Below, piece after piece: positions 51,754 to 60,281 of a stretch of 64,000 bases of DNA. The stretch spans positions 7,343,501 through 7,407,500 of the forward strand of contig NZ_CP031455.1 in NCBI RefSeq assembly GCF_003391135.1, given 5' to 3'. Below the pieces are notes generated by a model that had not been told where the DNA came from, did not search any database, and saw nothing but the letters and a program-made list of their open reading frames with translations. The stretch's first letter is position 1. Each line of letters starts with the position of its first letter. The translations under genes were made by a program, and so were the position numbers. The DNA is from Streptoverticillium olivoreticuli subsp. olivoreticuli (GTDB taxonomy: Bacteria > Actinomycetota > Actinomycetes > Streptomycetales > Streptomycetaceae).

Positions 51754-52543
51754 GGCGGCGGATCTCCCCACGCAGTTCTTCGGTGATCTCCACGGACAGG
51801 TCCGCGACGGCCGCGTCCTCGATCCGGCGCGGCTGCGGGATGCCGACGGTCCACTCCCGCGCCACCCGGCCGGGCCGGGAGGACAGCAGCACCACCCGCT
51901 GCGCGAGGCGCACCGCCTCACGGACGTTGTGGGTGACGAAGAGGACCGAAAGCTGTGTCTCGGACCAGATGCGGGTCAGCTCGTGGTGGAGCACGTCCCG
52001 GGTGATCGCGTCGAGCGCGGCGAACGGCTCGTCCATCAGCAGCAGCCGGCTGTCCTGCGCGAGCGCCCGGGCGAGCGCGACGCGCTGCCGCATCCCGCCC
52101 GACAGCTCGTGCACCCGCTTGCCGTACGCGCCGTCGAGCCGTACGAGCTCCAGCAGCCGCTCCGCCTCCGGGCGCCGCTCGGCCCTTGCCACCCCGCGCA
52201 GCCGCAGGGCGAGTTCGATGTTCCGGCCGGCGGTCAGCCAGGGGAAGAGGGCGTGCTCCTGGAACATCAGGGCGGGGCGGCCGCCGGGCACCTCGATGGT
52301 GCCCGCGGTGGGCCGGTCAAGACCGGCGACCAGGTTCAGCAGCGTCGACTTGCCGCAGCCGGACGCCCCCAGCAGGCAGACGAACTCGCCGGGGCGCACG
52401 TCGAGGGTGATGTCGTCCAGCACGGGCTGGGCCGCGCCCGCGCGGCCGAAGCTCTTGTGCACGTGGTCGATCCGGACGGCCGCCGGTATGTCGTCGTCGA
52501 CGACGGCCGTACCGGACGGGTCGGTGGTGAGTGCCGGGGCCAT
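51740..52543 (-). CDS. ABC ATPase, sulfonate/taurine (SsuB/TauB) type
   Basis: A 267-residue ATPase: Walker A LLGASGCGKSTLLNLV, Q-loop ALMFQEHALFPWL, signature ELSGGMRQRVALARALAQ, Walker B LLLMDEPFAALD and switch VTHNVREAV, all typical of the SsuB/TauB/NrtD branch. AGGAGGTGA sits 5 nt before ATG 52543, the best ribosome site of the operon. Confidence 0.93.
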   Translation of the reverse strand: MAPALTTDPSGTAVVDDDIPAAVRIDHVHKSFGRAGAAQPVLDDITLDVRPGEFVCLLGASGCGKSTLLNLVAGLDRPTAGTIEVPGGRPALMFQEHALFPWLTAGRNIELALRLRGVARAERRPEAERLLELVRLDGAYGKRVHELSGGMRQRVALARALAQDSRLLLMDEPFAALDAITRDVLHHELTRIWSETQLSVLFVTHNVREAVRLAQRVVLLSSRPGRVAREWTVGIPQPRRIEDAAVADLSVEITEELRGEIRRHGKH

Positions 52544-52581
52544 CCGGTCACCTCCTGGGTCTGGGCGGTGGTGAACGACTG

Positions 52582-53709
52582 CTACTGCTTGCCGAGCTTC
52601 GCGGCGTCGACCGCGGGCCTGCCCTCGGCCTTGAGGACCTTGTTGAGGATGGTCAGGTCGTAGATGCCGGACAGGTCCGGCTTGTCCAGCAGTCCGGCCT
52701 TGACGGCGTGCGCCGCCTCCGCGTCCAGGGTCGCGGCCAGCGGGTCGTCGGTGACCTCGATGCTCTTCCAGGCGGGGTCGAGCACCTCCGGGGGCAGTGC
52801 CTTGCCGGAGAGCTGCTTGAGCGCCGCGTTCGCGGACGCCTCGGCCTTGTCCGGATTCGCCGTGATCCAGGCGTTGGTCTTCACCGAGCCGCGCAGCACG
52901 GCCTCGACCACGTCGGGGTGCTGGTCGAGGAACTTCTGCGACACGACCACATTGGTGATCACGAACTTCTTGTCCGGCCACAGCGAGGACTCGTCCAGCA
53001 GCACCTTCCCGCCCTCGGAGACCAGCTTCGAGGCCGTCGGCTCGGGCACCCACGCGCCGTCGACGGAACCGGACTTGAAGGCGTCCGGGGTCACCTTGTT
53101 GTCGGTGCGGACCACGGAGACGTCACCCTTGCCGGTCTGCGGGTCGACCTTCCAGCCCTGCTCGGCGATCCAGTTGAGGAACGCCACGTCCTGGGTGTTG
53201 CCCTTCTGCGGCGTCGCGATCCGCTTGCCCCGGACGTCGTCCAGGGAAGAGATCTTCTTGGGGTCGACGACCAGCTTCACCCCGCCGGACGCGGAGCCGG
53301 AGACGATCCGCAGGCTCTTGCCCTTGGACTTCACATACCCGTTGATGGCCGGGGACGGGCCGATCCAGCCGATGTCGATCGAGCCCGCGTTGAGCGCCTC
53401 GATCTCGGACGGGCCCGCGTTGAAGGTCGTCGTGCGGACCTTGGTGCCGCCGAGCTCCTTCTGGATGATCCCCTCGTGGTCGCCCACCAGCGGCGTGGCA
53501 TGGGTGATGTTGGGGAAGTAGCCGATCCTGACGGTGTCGGCCGAGAGCGCCTTGCCCCGGGCCGTGGTGCTCTTGTCGGCGTTGCCCGGGGAGCTCCCGG
53601 AGTCCTTCTGCGAGCCGTAACCACAGGCGCCGAGTGCGCCGATCAGCAGGGGGACGGCGGCAGCTGCCGCGGCGAGGCGGCGGGCGGCGGGACGAGCGGC
53701 GGCAGGCAC
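52582..53709 (-). CDS. ABC substrate-binding lipoprotein, aliphatic sulfonate type
   Basis: A 375-residue lipoprotein: signal with lipobox IGALGAC (Cys29), then the SsuA/THI5-like fold: VRIGYFPNITHATPLVGDHEG, FNAGPSEIEALNAGSIDIGWIGPSPAING, VRGKRIATPQKGNTQDVAF, VDGAWVPEPTASKLV. It captures an organosulfur compound outside the membrane. GTG 53709 is 92 bp after cysN, the largest gap in the operon, so a secondary promoter is possible. The name ssuA would be reasonable but the substrate is not shown by sequence. Confidence 0.9.
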   Translation of the reverse strand: MPAAARPAARRLAAAAAAVPLLIGALGACGYGSQKDSGSSPGNADKSTTARGKALSADTVRIGYFPNITHATPLVGDHEGIIQKELGGTKVRTTTFNAGPSEIEALNAGSIDIGWIGPSPAINGYVKSKGKSLRIVSGSASGGVKLVVDPKKISSLDDVRGKRIATPQKGNTQDVAFLNWIAEQGWKVDPQTGKGDVSVVRTDNKVTPDAFKSGSVDGAWVPEPTASKLVSEGGKVLLDESSLWPDKKFVITNVVVSQKFLDQHPDVVEAVLRGSVKTNAWITANPDKAEASANAALKQLSGKALPPEVLDPAWKSIEVTDDPLAATLDAEAAHAVKAGLLDKPDLSGIYDLTILNKVLKAEGRPAVDAAKLGKQ

Positions 53710-53801
53710 GGGGCGGTTCCTCTCGACGGACCGGGCGTACGGCTAGGACACGCCCGGCGGTGCTGCGGGTCTTCGGGGACGGGGAAACGGCGGAAACACG
53801 G

Positions 53802-55133
53802 TCATCGGCCGGCACATCGGCCGATGCCGCCCCGGCTGCCGCCGAACGCCTCCCCGGCCATGCCGGCGGCGAGGGTGGTGCCGTCGGCGGGGTCGATGAG
53901 GAGGAAGGAGCCGGTGTGGCGGGAGTCGGTGTAGGTGTCGAGGGCGAGGGGTTCGGCGGTGCGGAGGGTGATGCGGCCGATGTCGTTGGTGGTGAGCTGT
54001 CCGGGGTCGGGGTGCTGGGAGAGGTCGTCGAGGGTCAGGCGGGAGGGGATGGCCTTGACGACTGCTTTGACGGTGCGGGTGGTGTGTTTGAGCAGGACGC
54101 GCTGGCCGGGGGTCAGGGGGCGGTCGGCGACGTGGCAGACGGTGGCCTGGACGTCCTGGGTGACTGTGGGGGCGCCGGTGGTGGGGGCGATGGTGTCGCC
54201 GCGGGAGACGTCGATGTCGTCGGTGAGGGTGACGGTCACGGACTGGGGTGCCCAGGCGGTGTCGGTGGCGCGGCCCAGGGCGTCGATCCCGGCGATGGTG
54301 CTGGTGCGGCCCGAGGGCAGCACGGTCACGGGTTCGCCGACGCGGAGCACGCCGGAGGCGATCTGGCCGGCGTAGCCGCGGTAGTCGGGGTGTTCGGGGG
54401 ACTGCGGGCGGATCACGTACTGGACGGGGAGGCGTGCGGGGTCGGTGGAGGGGTCGTGGCCGGTGGGGACGGTCTCGAGGTGTTCGAGGACGGTGGGGCC
54501 GCCGTACCAGTCCATGTGTGCGGAGGGTTCGACGACGTTGTCGCCGGCGAGTGCGGAGATGGGAATGGCGGTGACGTCGGGGATGCCGAGGGAGGCGGCG
54601 TAGGAGGTGAACTCGGCGGCGATGGCGGCGAAGACGGGCTCGGCGTAGTCGGCGAGGTCCATCTTGTTGACGGCCAGTACCACGTGGGGGACGCGCAGGA
54701 GGGCGGCGACGGCGGCGTGGCGGCGGGTCTGCTCGACGACGCCGTTGCGGGCGTCGACCAGGACCACGGCGAGCTCGGCGGTGGAGGCGCCGGTGACCAT
54801 GTTGCGGGTGTACTGCACGTGGCCGGGGGTGTCGGCGAGGATGAACCGGCGCCGGGAGGTGGCGAAGTAGCGGTACGCGACGTCGATCGTGATGCCCTGC
54901 TCGCGCTCCGCCCGCAGCCCGTCGGTGAGGAGGGCGAGGTCGGGTGTGTCCTGGCCGCGCCGGCGGGAGGCGTCCTCGACGGCCTCGAGCTGGTCGGCCA
55001 GGACGGACTTGGAGTCGTGCAGCAGCCGGCCGACCAGAGTCGACTTGCCGTCGTCCACGGAACCCGCCGTCGCGAAACGCAGCAGTGAGGTGGCGGCCAT
55101 GGCCGTGTCGGTCATGGAGTCGATCACTGTCAT
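53802..55133 (-). CDS. cysN: Sulfate adenylyltransferase subunit 1 (GTPase)
   Basis: GTPase subunit of ATP sulfurylase; GTP hydrolysis drives APS formation from sulfate and ATP. A 443-residue EF-Tu-like protein with G1 AGSVDDGKSTLVGRL, G3 LADTPGHVQYTRNM and G4 AVNKMDLADY, then beta-barrel domains 2 and 3. No APS kinase domain is fused: it is separate as cysC. ATG 55133 is 2 bp after the cysD stop; MTDTAMAATS at residue 7 is an alternative start. Confidence 0.95.
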   Translation of the reverse strand: MTVIDSMTDTAMAATSLLRFATAGSVDDGKSTLVGRLLHDSKSVLADQLEAVEDASRRRGQDTPDLALLTDGLRAEREQGITIDVAYRYFATSRRRFILADTPGHVQYTRNMVTGASTAELAVVLVDARNGVVEQTRRHAAVAALLRVPHVVLAVNKMDLADYAEPVFAAIAAEFTSYAASLGIPDVTAIPISALAGDNVVEPSAHMDWYGGPTVLEHLETVPTGHDPSTDPARLPVQYVIRPQSPEHPDYRGYAGQIASGVLRVGEPVTVLPSGRTSTIAGIDALGRATDTAWAPQSVTVTLTDDIDVSRGDTIAPTTGAPTVTQDVQATVCHVADRPLTPGQRVLLKHTTRTVKAVVKAIPSRLTLDDLSQHPDPGQLTTNDIGRITLRTAEPLALDTYTDSRHTGSFLLIDPADGTTLAAGMAGEAFGGSRGGIGRCAGR

Positions 55134-55135
55134 GG

Positions 55136-56056
55136 CTAGAAGTACCCCTCGCGCTTACGGTCTTCCATCGCGGCTTCCGACAGCTTGTCGTCGGCACGCG
55201 TCGCGCCCCGCTCGGTCAGCCGGGACACGGCGATCTCGGTGATGACGTCCTCGATGGTCACGGCGTCGGAGTCGACCGCGCCGGTGCAGGACATGTCGCC
55301 CACCGTGCGGTAGCGCACCCGGCGCGTCTCCACCGGCTCGGTGTCCTTGGGGCCGCCCCACTCGCCCGCGGTCAGCCACATGCCGTTGCGTGAGAAGACC
55401 TCGCGCTCATGGGCGAAGTAGATCTCGGGGAGTTCGATCTTCTCGCGGGCGATGTACTGCCACACGTCCAGCTCGGTCCAGTTGGACAGCGGGAAGACGC
55501 GGACGTGCTCGCCGGGAGCGTGCCTCCCGTTGTAGAGGTTCCACAGCTCGGGCCGCTGGCGCCGCGGGTCCCAGCCGCCGAATTCGTCGCGCAGGGAGAA
55601 GACGCGTTCCTTGGCGCGGGCCTTCTCCTCGTCGCGCCGCCCGCCGCCGAACACCGCGTCGAAGCGGTTCCGTTCGATCGCGTCGAGCAGCGGCGCGGTC
55701 TGGAGGGGATTGCGGGTGCCGTCCGGGCGCTCCCGCAGCCGGCCGTCGTCGATGAAGTCCTGTACCGACGCCACGTGCAGCCGCAGTCCGTGCTCGGCCA
55801 CCGTGCGGTCGCGGTACTCCAGCACCTCGGGGAAGTTGTGCCCGGTGTCCACGTGCAGCAGGGCGAACGGCACCGGCGCGGGCGCGAATGCCTTCAGCGC
55901 CAGGTGCAGCATCACGATGGAGTCCTTGCCGCCGGAGAACAGGATCACCGGCCGCTCGAACTCGCCCGCCACCTCACGGAATATATGCACCGCTTCGGAT
56001 TCCAGGACGTCCAGGTGCGACAGCGCGTAGAGGCTGTCATCGGGTATCCCGGTCAT
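55136..56056 (-). CDS. cysD: Sulfate adenylyltransferase subunit 2
   Basis: Catalytic subunit of ATP sulfurylase, 306 residues. The PP-loop is VILFSGGKDSIVMLHLALKA; other blocks are LLHVDTGHNFPEVLEYRD, AVFGGGRRDEEKARAKERVFS and PLSNWTELDVWQYIAREKI. The C-terminus KREGYF is typical. ATG 56056 overlaps the cysC stop (ATGA), and cysN follows at once. Confidence 0.96.
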   Translation of the reverse strand: MTGIPDDSLYALSHLDVLESEAVHIFREVAGEFERPVILFSGGKDSIVMLHLALKAFAPAPVPFALLHVDTGHNFPEVLEYRDRTVAEHGLRLHVASVQDFIDDGRLRERPDGTRNPLQTAPLLDAIERNRFDAVFGGGRRDEEKARAKERVFSLRDEFGGWDPRRQRPELWNLYNGRHAPGEHVRVFPLSNWTELDVWQYIAREKIELPEIYFAHEREVFSRNGMWLTAGEWGGPKDTEPVETRRVRYRTVGDMSCTGAVDSDAVTIEDVITEIAVSRLTERGATRADDKLSEAAMEDRKREGYF

Positions 56057-56586
56057 GCCAGTCCCCTCTCGCTCAGCAGGGCGTGCAGAGCCGCTGCCGA
56101 CTCCTCGACGCTCTGCTCGTGCGCCCGGATGCGGAGGTCCGGGTCGGCCGGCTCCTCGTAGGGGTCGTCCACGCCGGTCAGCCCGGCTATCTCCCCGGCG
56201 GCCTGCTTCGCGTACAGGCCCTTCACGTCCCTTACGGAGCACACCTCCACCGGCGTCGCCACGTGCACCTCCACGTAGCCGGTGCCCTGTTCCAGGTGAC
56301 GCTTGCGGACCGCCTCGCGCGAGTCCGCGTACGGGGCGATGACCGGCACCAGGACCTTCACACCGTGCGCCGCGAGCAGTTGGGCGACGAAGCCGATCCG
56401 CTGCACATTGGTGTCCCGGTCCGCCCGGGAGAAGCCCAGCTCCGCGGAGAGGAATTCACGGATCTCGTCGCCGTCGAGCACCTCCACCCGGTGGCCCTCG
56501 CCGCGCAGCCGCCCGGCGAGCGCGTGGGCGATGGTCGTCTTGCCCGCGCTCGGCAGGCCGGTGAGCCAGATCGTGGCCCCGTTCAT
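56053..56586 (-). CDS. cysC: Adenylylsulfate kinase
   Basis: Phosphorylates APS to PAPS. A 177-residue P-loop kinase: TIWLTGLPSAGKTTIAHAL, then VLDGDEIREFLSAELGFSRADRDTN (APS site), VKVLVPVIAPYADSREAVRK and VHVATPVEVCSVRDVKGLY. ATG 56586 is chosen because GGGGAG lies 6 nt before it; ATG 56610, which overlaps the cysH stop as ATGA, would add eight residues. PAPS may supply sulfotransferases, since the reductase next door looks like an APS-type enzyme. Confidence 0.95.
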   Translation of the reverse strand: MNGATIWLTGLPSAGKTTIAHALAGRLRGEGHRVEVLDGDEIREFLSAELGFSRADRDTNVQRIGFVAQLLAAHGVKVLVPVIAPYADSREAVRKRHLEQGTGYVEVHVATPVEVCSVRDVKGLYAKQAAGEIAGLTGVDDPYEEPADPDLRIRAHEQSVEESAAALHALLSERGLA

Positions 56587-56606
56587 AACGTGCTCCCCGT
56601 GTCCGG

Positions 56607-57299
56607 TCATCCGTGCAGCCCGCACTCCGTCTTGGCGCGGCCCGCCCAGCGGCCGACGCGCGCGTTCTCTCCGGCGGCGACCCGGCTGGTGCAGGGCGCG
56701 CAGCCGACGGAGGCATAGCCGTCCATCAACAACGGGTTGGTGAGCACGCCGTGTTCGGCGACATACCGGTCCACATCGTCCTGCGTCCAGCGGGCCACCG
56801 GAGCGATCTTCACCTTACCGCGCCGTTCGTCCCAGCCGACGACCGGCGTATTCGCGCGGGTCGGCGACTCGTCGCGGCGCAGGCCGGTAGCCCAGGCGTC
56901 ATAGTTGACCAGGCCGTTCGCCAGTGGGGCGACCTTCCGCAGCGCGCAGCACAGGTCGGGGTCGCGGTCGTGCAGCGCGGGACCGTACTCGGCGTCCTGC
57001 TCCGCGACGCTGCGGTCCGGCGTGAGCGTGACGACGTTGACGTCCATGACCGCCGCCACCGCGTCCCGGGTGCCGATGGTCTCGGGGAAGTGGTAGCCGG
57101 TGTCGAGGAAGAGGACGTCGACGCCCGGCCGTACGCGCGAGGCGAGATGGGCGACGACCGCGTCCTCCATGGAGGAGGTGACGCAGAACCGCGCGCCGAA
57201 GGTGTCGGCCGCCCAGCTCAGGATGTCGGACGCCGAGGCGTCCTCCAGTTCGCGGCCCGCCCGTTCGGCGAGCCCGCGCAGATCTGTCGTGTCGGTCAT
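56607..57299 (-). CDS. cysH: Adenylylsulfate (APS) reductase
   Basis: Reduces APS (or PAPS) to sulfite. A 230-residue thioredoxin-dependent enzyme. It has the two Cys pairs that bind a 4Fe-4S cluster in APS-type reductases (DLCCALRKVAPL and GCAPCTSRV) and the catalytic C-terminal Cys in KTECGLHG. Enterobacterial PAPS reductases lack the cluster pairs, so APS is the likelier substrate. Its ATG overlaps the stop of the small CxxC gene (ATGA). Confidence 0.95.
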   Translation of the reverse strand: MTDTTDLRGLAERAGRELEDASASDILSWAADTFGARFCVTSSMEDAVVAHLASRVRPGVDVLFLDTGYHFPETIGTRDAVAAVMDVNVVTLTPDRSVAEQDAEYGPALHDRDPDLCCALRKVAPLANGLVNYDAWATGLRRDESPTRANTPVVGWDERRGKVKIAPVARWTQDDVDRYVAEHGVLTNPLLMDGYASVGCAPCTSRVAAGENARVGRWAGRAKTECGLHG

Positions 57300-57475
57300 G
57301 TGCTGTCCCCTTCACGGTGTCCGGGTGCCAGGCCCTTGGCCAGCAGCCCGAGGAACGAGAGTCGGAACGCACGGTTGCACATTCCGCATTCCCAGGCGCC
57401 GTGGCCCTCCTCGGAGGGGCGCAGGTCCTCGTCACCGCAGTAGGGGCAGTAGAAGGGGGCGGCCCGCTCGCTCAT
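57296..57475 (-). CDS. Small double-CxxC protein of the sulfite reductase operon (59 aa)
   Basis: MSERAAPFYCPYCGDEDLRP begins the protein; CPYC and CGMC (WECGMCNRAF) give a rubredoxin- or zinc-ribbon-like pair of motifs 19 residues apart. It is coupled by 4-bp overlaps to sir upstream and cysH downstream, so it is made with both. It could be an electron carrier for Sir or APS reductase or a zinc-binding assembly factor; sequence cannot decide. Confidence 0.85.
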   Translation of the reverse strand: MSERAAPFYCPYCGDEDLRPSEEGHGAWECGMCNRAFRLSFLGLLAKGLAPGHREGDST

Positions 57476-59169
57476 GACAGGTCCGCCTCCCCGGCGCGTC
57501 CGACCCAGGACGCGAACCGCTCGCCCTCCTCGCGCTGTTCCGCGAACCGGGTGAGGACGCGCTCGACGTAGTCCGGCAGTTCGGCGGAGGTCACCTTGAG
57601 CCCGCGGACCTTGCGGCCGAAACCGGCCTCCAGGCCCAGCGCGCCGCCGAGATGGACCTGGAAGCCCTCGACCTGCTTGCCGTCCGCGTCCAGCACCAGC
57701 TGGCCCTTGAGACCGATGTCCGCGGTCTGGATGCGGGCGCACGCGTTGGGGCAGCCGTTGATGTTGATCGTGACCGGCTCCTCGAAGTCCGGCATCCTGC
57801 GCTCCAGCTCGTCGATGAGCGAGGCGCCGCGCGCCTTGGTCTCCACGATGGCCAGCTTGCAGAACTCGATGCCGGTGCAGGCCATCGTCCCGCGCCGGAA
57901 CGGCGACGGCCGCACCTGGAAGTCCAGCGCCTCCAGCCCGGCGACGAGGGAGTCGACCCGGTCGGCCGCCACGTCGAGGATCAGCATCTTCTGCTCGACG
58001 GTGGTCCGCAGCCGGTCGCTGCCGTGGGCGGCGGCGAGTTCGGCGATCTTGGTGAGGGTGGCGCCGTCCACCCGGCCGACGCGCGGTGCGAAGCCCACGT
58101 AGAAGCGGCCGTCCCGCTGCCGGTGCACGCCCACGTGGTCGCGCCAGCGCGAGGCGGGCTGCCCGGGCGGGGGTCCGTCGAGCAGCTTGCGCTCCAGGTA
58201 CTCCTCCTCCAGCACCCGGCGGAACCTCTCCGGCCCCCAGTCCGCCATCAGGAACTTCAGCCGGGCGCGGGTGCGGAGCCTGCGGTAGCCGTAGTCGCGG
58301 AAGATGCCCACGACACCGGCCCAGACGTCGGCCACCTCGTCCAGCGGCACCCAGGCGCCGAGCCGTTCGGCGAGCCGGGGGTTGGTCGACAGCCCGCCGC
58401 CCACCCAGACGTCGAAGCCGGGCCCGTGCTCGGGGTGGTCCACACCGACGAACGCGATGTCGTTGATCTCGTGCACGACGTCCTGCACGGGCGAGCCGGA
58501 CACCGCGGTCTTGAACTTCCGCGGCAGGTTGGAGAATTCCTTGCTGCCGATGTAGCGGTCGTGGATCTCGTCCACCGCGGGCGTGCCGTCGATGATCTCG
58601 TCGGCGGCTATCCCCGCCACCGGCGAGCCGATGATCACGCGGGGGCAGTCCCCGCACGCCTCGGTGGTGGACAGCCCGACCGCTTCCAGCGTGTCCCAGA
58701 TGGCGGGCACGTCCTCGATACGGACCCAGTGCAGCTGGATGTTCTGCCGGTCGGTGATGTCGGCCGTGCCCCGCGCGTACCGCTCCGACACCTCGCCGAT
58801 GGCCCGCAGCTGGGCGACGGTGAGCCGCCCGCCGTCGATGCGGACCCGCATCATGAAGTGCTTGTCGTCCAGCTCCTCCGGCTCCAGGATCGCGGTCTTC
58901 CCCCCGTCGATCCCGGGCTTGCGCTGGGTGTAGAGCCCCCACCAGCGCATCCGTCCGCGCAGGTCGCCGGGGTCGATCGAGTCGAAGCCGGACTTGGAGT
59001 AGATCGTCTCGATGCGTGTCCGTACATTGAGACCGTCGTCGTCCTTCTTGAACTGCTCATTGGCGTTGAGCGGAGTGAAGTGGCCGACGGCCCACTGTCC
59101 CTCGCCGCGGTGGCGGCCGGCCTTGCGGCGGGACGTGGCGGCGGCGGGCGGTTCCGAGGTGGCAGCCAT
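57472..59169 (-). CDS. sir: Ferredoxin-type sulfite (nitrite/sulfite) reductase
   Basis: Six-electron reduction of sulfite to sulfide using siroheme and a 4Fe-4S cluster. A 565-residue protein of two pseudo-symmetric halves. The cluster/siroheme Cys motifs are MACTGIEFCKLAIVETK and INGCPNACARIQTADIG; RGTADITDRQNIQLHW and ACGDCPRVIIGSP are further siroheme-site blocks. It resembles actinobacterial SirA; its place with cys genes favours sulfite over nitrite. AAGGA lies 9 nt before ATG 59169. It is the first long gene of the operon, behind a leader peptide gene. Confidence 0.95.
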   Translation of the reverse strand: MAATSEPPAAATSRRKAGRHRGEGQWAVGHFTPLNANEQFKKDDDGLNVRTRIETIYSKSGFDSIDPGDLRGRMRWWGLYTQRKPGIDGGKTAILEPEELDDKHFMMRVRIDGGRLTVAQLRAIGEVSERYARGTADITDRQNIQLHWVRIEDVPAIWDTLEAVGLSTTEACGDCPRVIIGSPVAGIAADEIIDGTPAVDEIHDRYIGSKEFSNLPRKFKTAVSGSPVQDVVHEINDIAFVGVDHPEHGPGFDVWVGGGLSTNPRLAERLGAWVPLDEVADVWAGVVGIFRDYGYRRLRTRARLKFLMADWGPERFRRVLEEEYLERKLLDGPPPGQPASRWRDHVGVHRQRDGRFYVGFAPRVGRVDGATLTKIAELAAAHGSDRLRTTVEQKMLILDVAADRVDSLVAGLEALDFQVRPSPFRRGTMACTGIEFCKLAIVETKARGASLIDELERRMPDFEEPVTININGCPNACARIQTADIGLKGQLVLDADGKQVEGFQVHLGGALGLEAGFGRKVRGLKVTSAELPDYVERVLTRFAEQREEGERFASWVGRAGEADLS

Positions 59170-59333
59170 GGCGATCTGTCCTTCTGGGGGTGGCGCTCGG
59201 GGGCGCGACGGCGGCCGACGGCCCAAGATCCTGAGACGGGCCCTGCTGACCTGCGCGTATGCCGAAAAGGCCCAGCGCGCCGGGGAGCGGCGCGGGGTGC
59301 GGGAGCTGGCGGGGTGCGGCGGTGCTGAGGCTG

Positions 59334-59417
59334 TCAGCGCGCCGGACAGATGGCGCTGGACATGCGGCCGAGGTCGACGTGACGTCGACTCACCAAGGCA
59401 ACTCCGGCGCGGGACAT
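59334..59417 (-). CDS. Leader peptide of the sulfur operon (27 aa, cysteine attenuator candidate)
   Basis: ATG 59417 opens a 27-codon frame ending TGA at 59334. It contains SRRHVDLGRMSSAIC and ends CPAR, the pattern of the short actinobacterial leader peptides known upstream of sulfur-assimilation genes. The single Cys is residue 24, so ribosome stalling when cysteine is scarce would happen three codons before the stop. The spacer to sir is 164 nt. It was too short for routine gene calling and is recognised from its conserved motif. An in-frame GTG (codon 9) could be an alternative start. Confidence 0.88.
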   Translation of the reverse strand: MSRAGVALVSRRHVDLGRMSSAICPAR

Positions 59418-59500
59418 GACGGAAGCGTGGCACGGCCTTCTCGGGCGAGTCCACCGTTGTCCGTATGGCGGAAGTTTGGGTCTCGGTATGTGGGATGGGT

Positions 59501-59592
59501 GCGGATTGGTTGCCGCCTGCGGCGGGAGCTCCCTGCGGGAGCGTCCTCAATCGCCGGACGGGCTGGATTTGCGCACCCCGGGGGTCTGGGGG
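59501..59592 (-). repeat. Dispersed intergenic repeat, copy 4 (long form)
   Basis: On the minus strand the core is CCCGTCCGGCGATTGAGGAC (59543-59562), preceded by CCCCGGGGTGCGCAAATCCAG and followed by GCTCCCGCAGGGAGCTCCCG and CCGCCGCAGGCGGCAACCAA (each quoted within 20 nt steps). It matches the copy at 47.2 kb block by block. It lies 111 bp beyond the acetyltransferase stop, in sense orientation to that gene, and upstream of the leader peptide. Confidence 0.8.
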
Positions 59593-59672
59593 CGGAGCCC
59601 CCTCACGCGGCGGAGCCGCATATCGGATGCAGCCGGGAAGGAGCGGGGCTGGGGAAAAGAAACCGCGGCGGG

Positions 59673-60254
59673 TCAGCCGTGCGCCCCCGGCCAGGGGCCC
59701 GGGTCGTCGGCGACCGGCTCGTCGGCCACCGTCGTGTCGAACAACCGGAACCCACGCCGCGAATAGTTGGCCAGCGCATGAGCGCCGTCCAAAGAGCACG
59801 TGTGCACCCACACCCGCTTCGTGCGCGCCACCCCCGGCCACCGCTCGGCGAGATCCCACGCCCGCGCCGTCCCGTACGACAGCAGGTGCCCGCCGATCCG
59901 GCGGCCCCGGAACGCCGGGAGCAGACCGAAGTAGCTGATCTCCACCGCGCCGTCGTCCTGCGCGTCCAGCTCGATGTAGCCGGCCGGGGTCCCGTGGTCG
60001 TACGCCACCCACGTCTCCACCCCGGGCCGCTCCAGGAACGCCCGCCACTGCCCGTACGTCCAGCCCAGCCGGTCGGTCCAGGTGTTGTCCCCGCCCACGG
60101 CGGTGTAGAGGAAGCGGCTGAACTCGGGCGAGGGCACTTCGGCCCGGGCGATCCGGACCCCGGCGGACGTGTCGGGTGCGGGCGCGGACACGAGATCGCC
60201 CGGCGCGGTCTGCTCCAGGGACCAGGTGGTCACGGCGAGGGTGCGATGGCTCAT
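59673..60254 (-). CDS. GNAT-family N-acetyltransferase
   Basis: A 193-residue single-domain acetyltransferase. The acetyl-CoA site is ISYFGLLPAFRGRRIGGHLLSY, followed by VWVHTCSLDGAHALANYSRRGF. The N-terminal part (FSRFLYTAVGGDNTWTDRLGW) resembles small actinobacterial GNATs of unknown substrate. ATG 60254 is preferred over GTG 60263. It starts 27 bp after the GAF regulator and probably shares its transcript. Confidence 0.88.
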   Translation of the reverse strand: MSHRTLAVTTWSLEQTAPGDLVSAPAPDTSAGVRIARAEVPSPEFSRFLYTAVGGDNTWTDRLGWTYGQWRAFLERPGVETWVAYDHGTPAGYIELDAQDDGAVEISYFGLLPAFRGRRIGGHLLSYGTARAWDLAERWPGVARTKRVWVHTCSLDGAHALANYSRRGFRLFDTTVADEPVADDPGPWPGAHG

Positions 60255-60281
60255 GCCGCTCACCCCATCACACGCCCGCGG

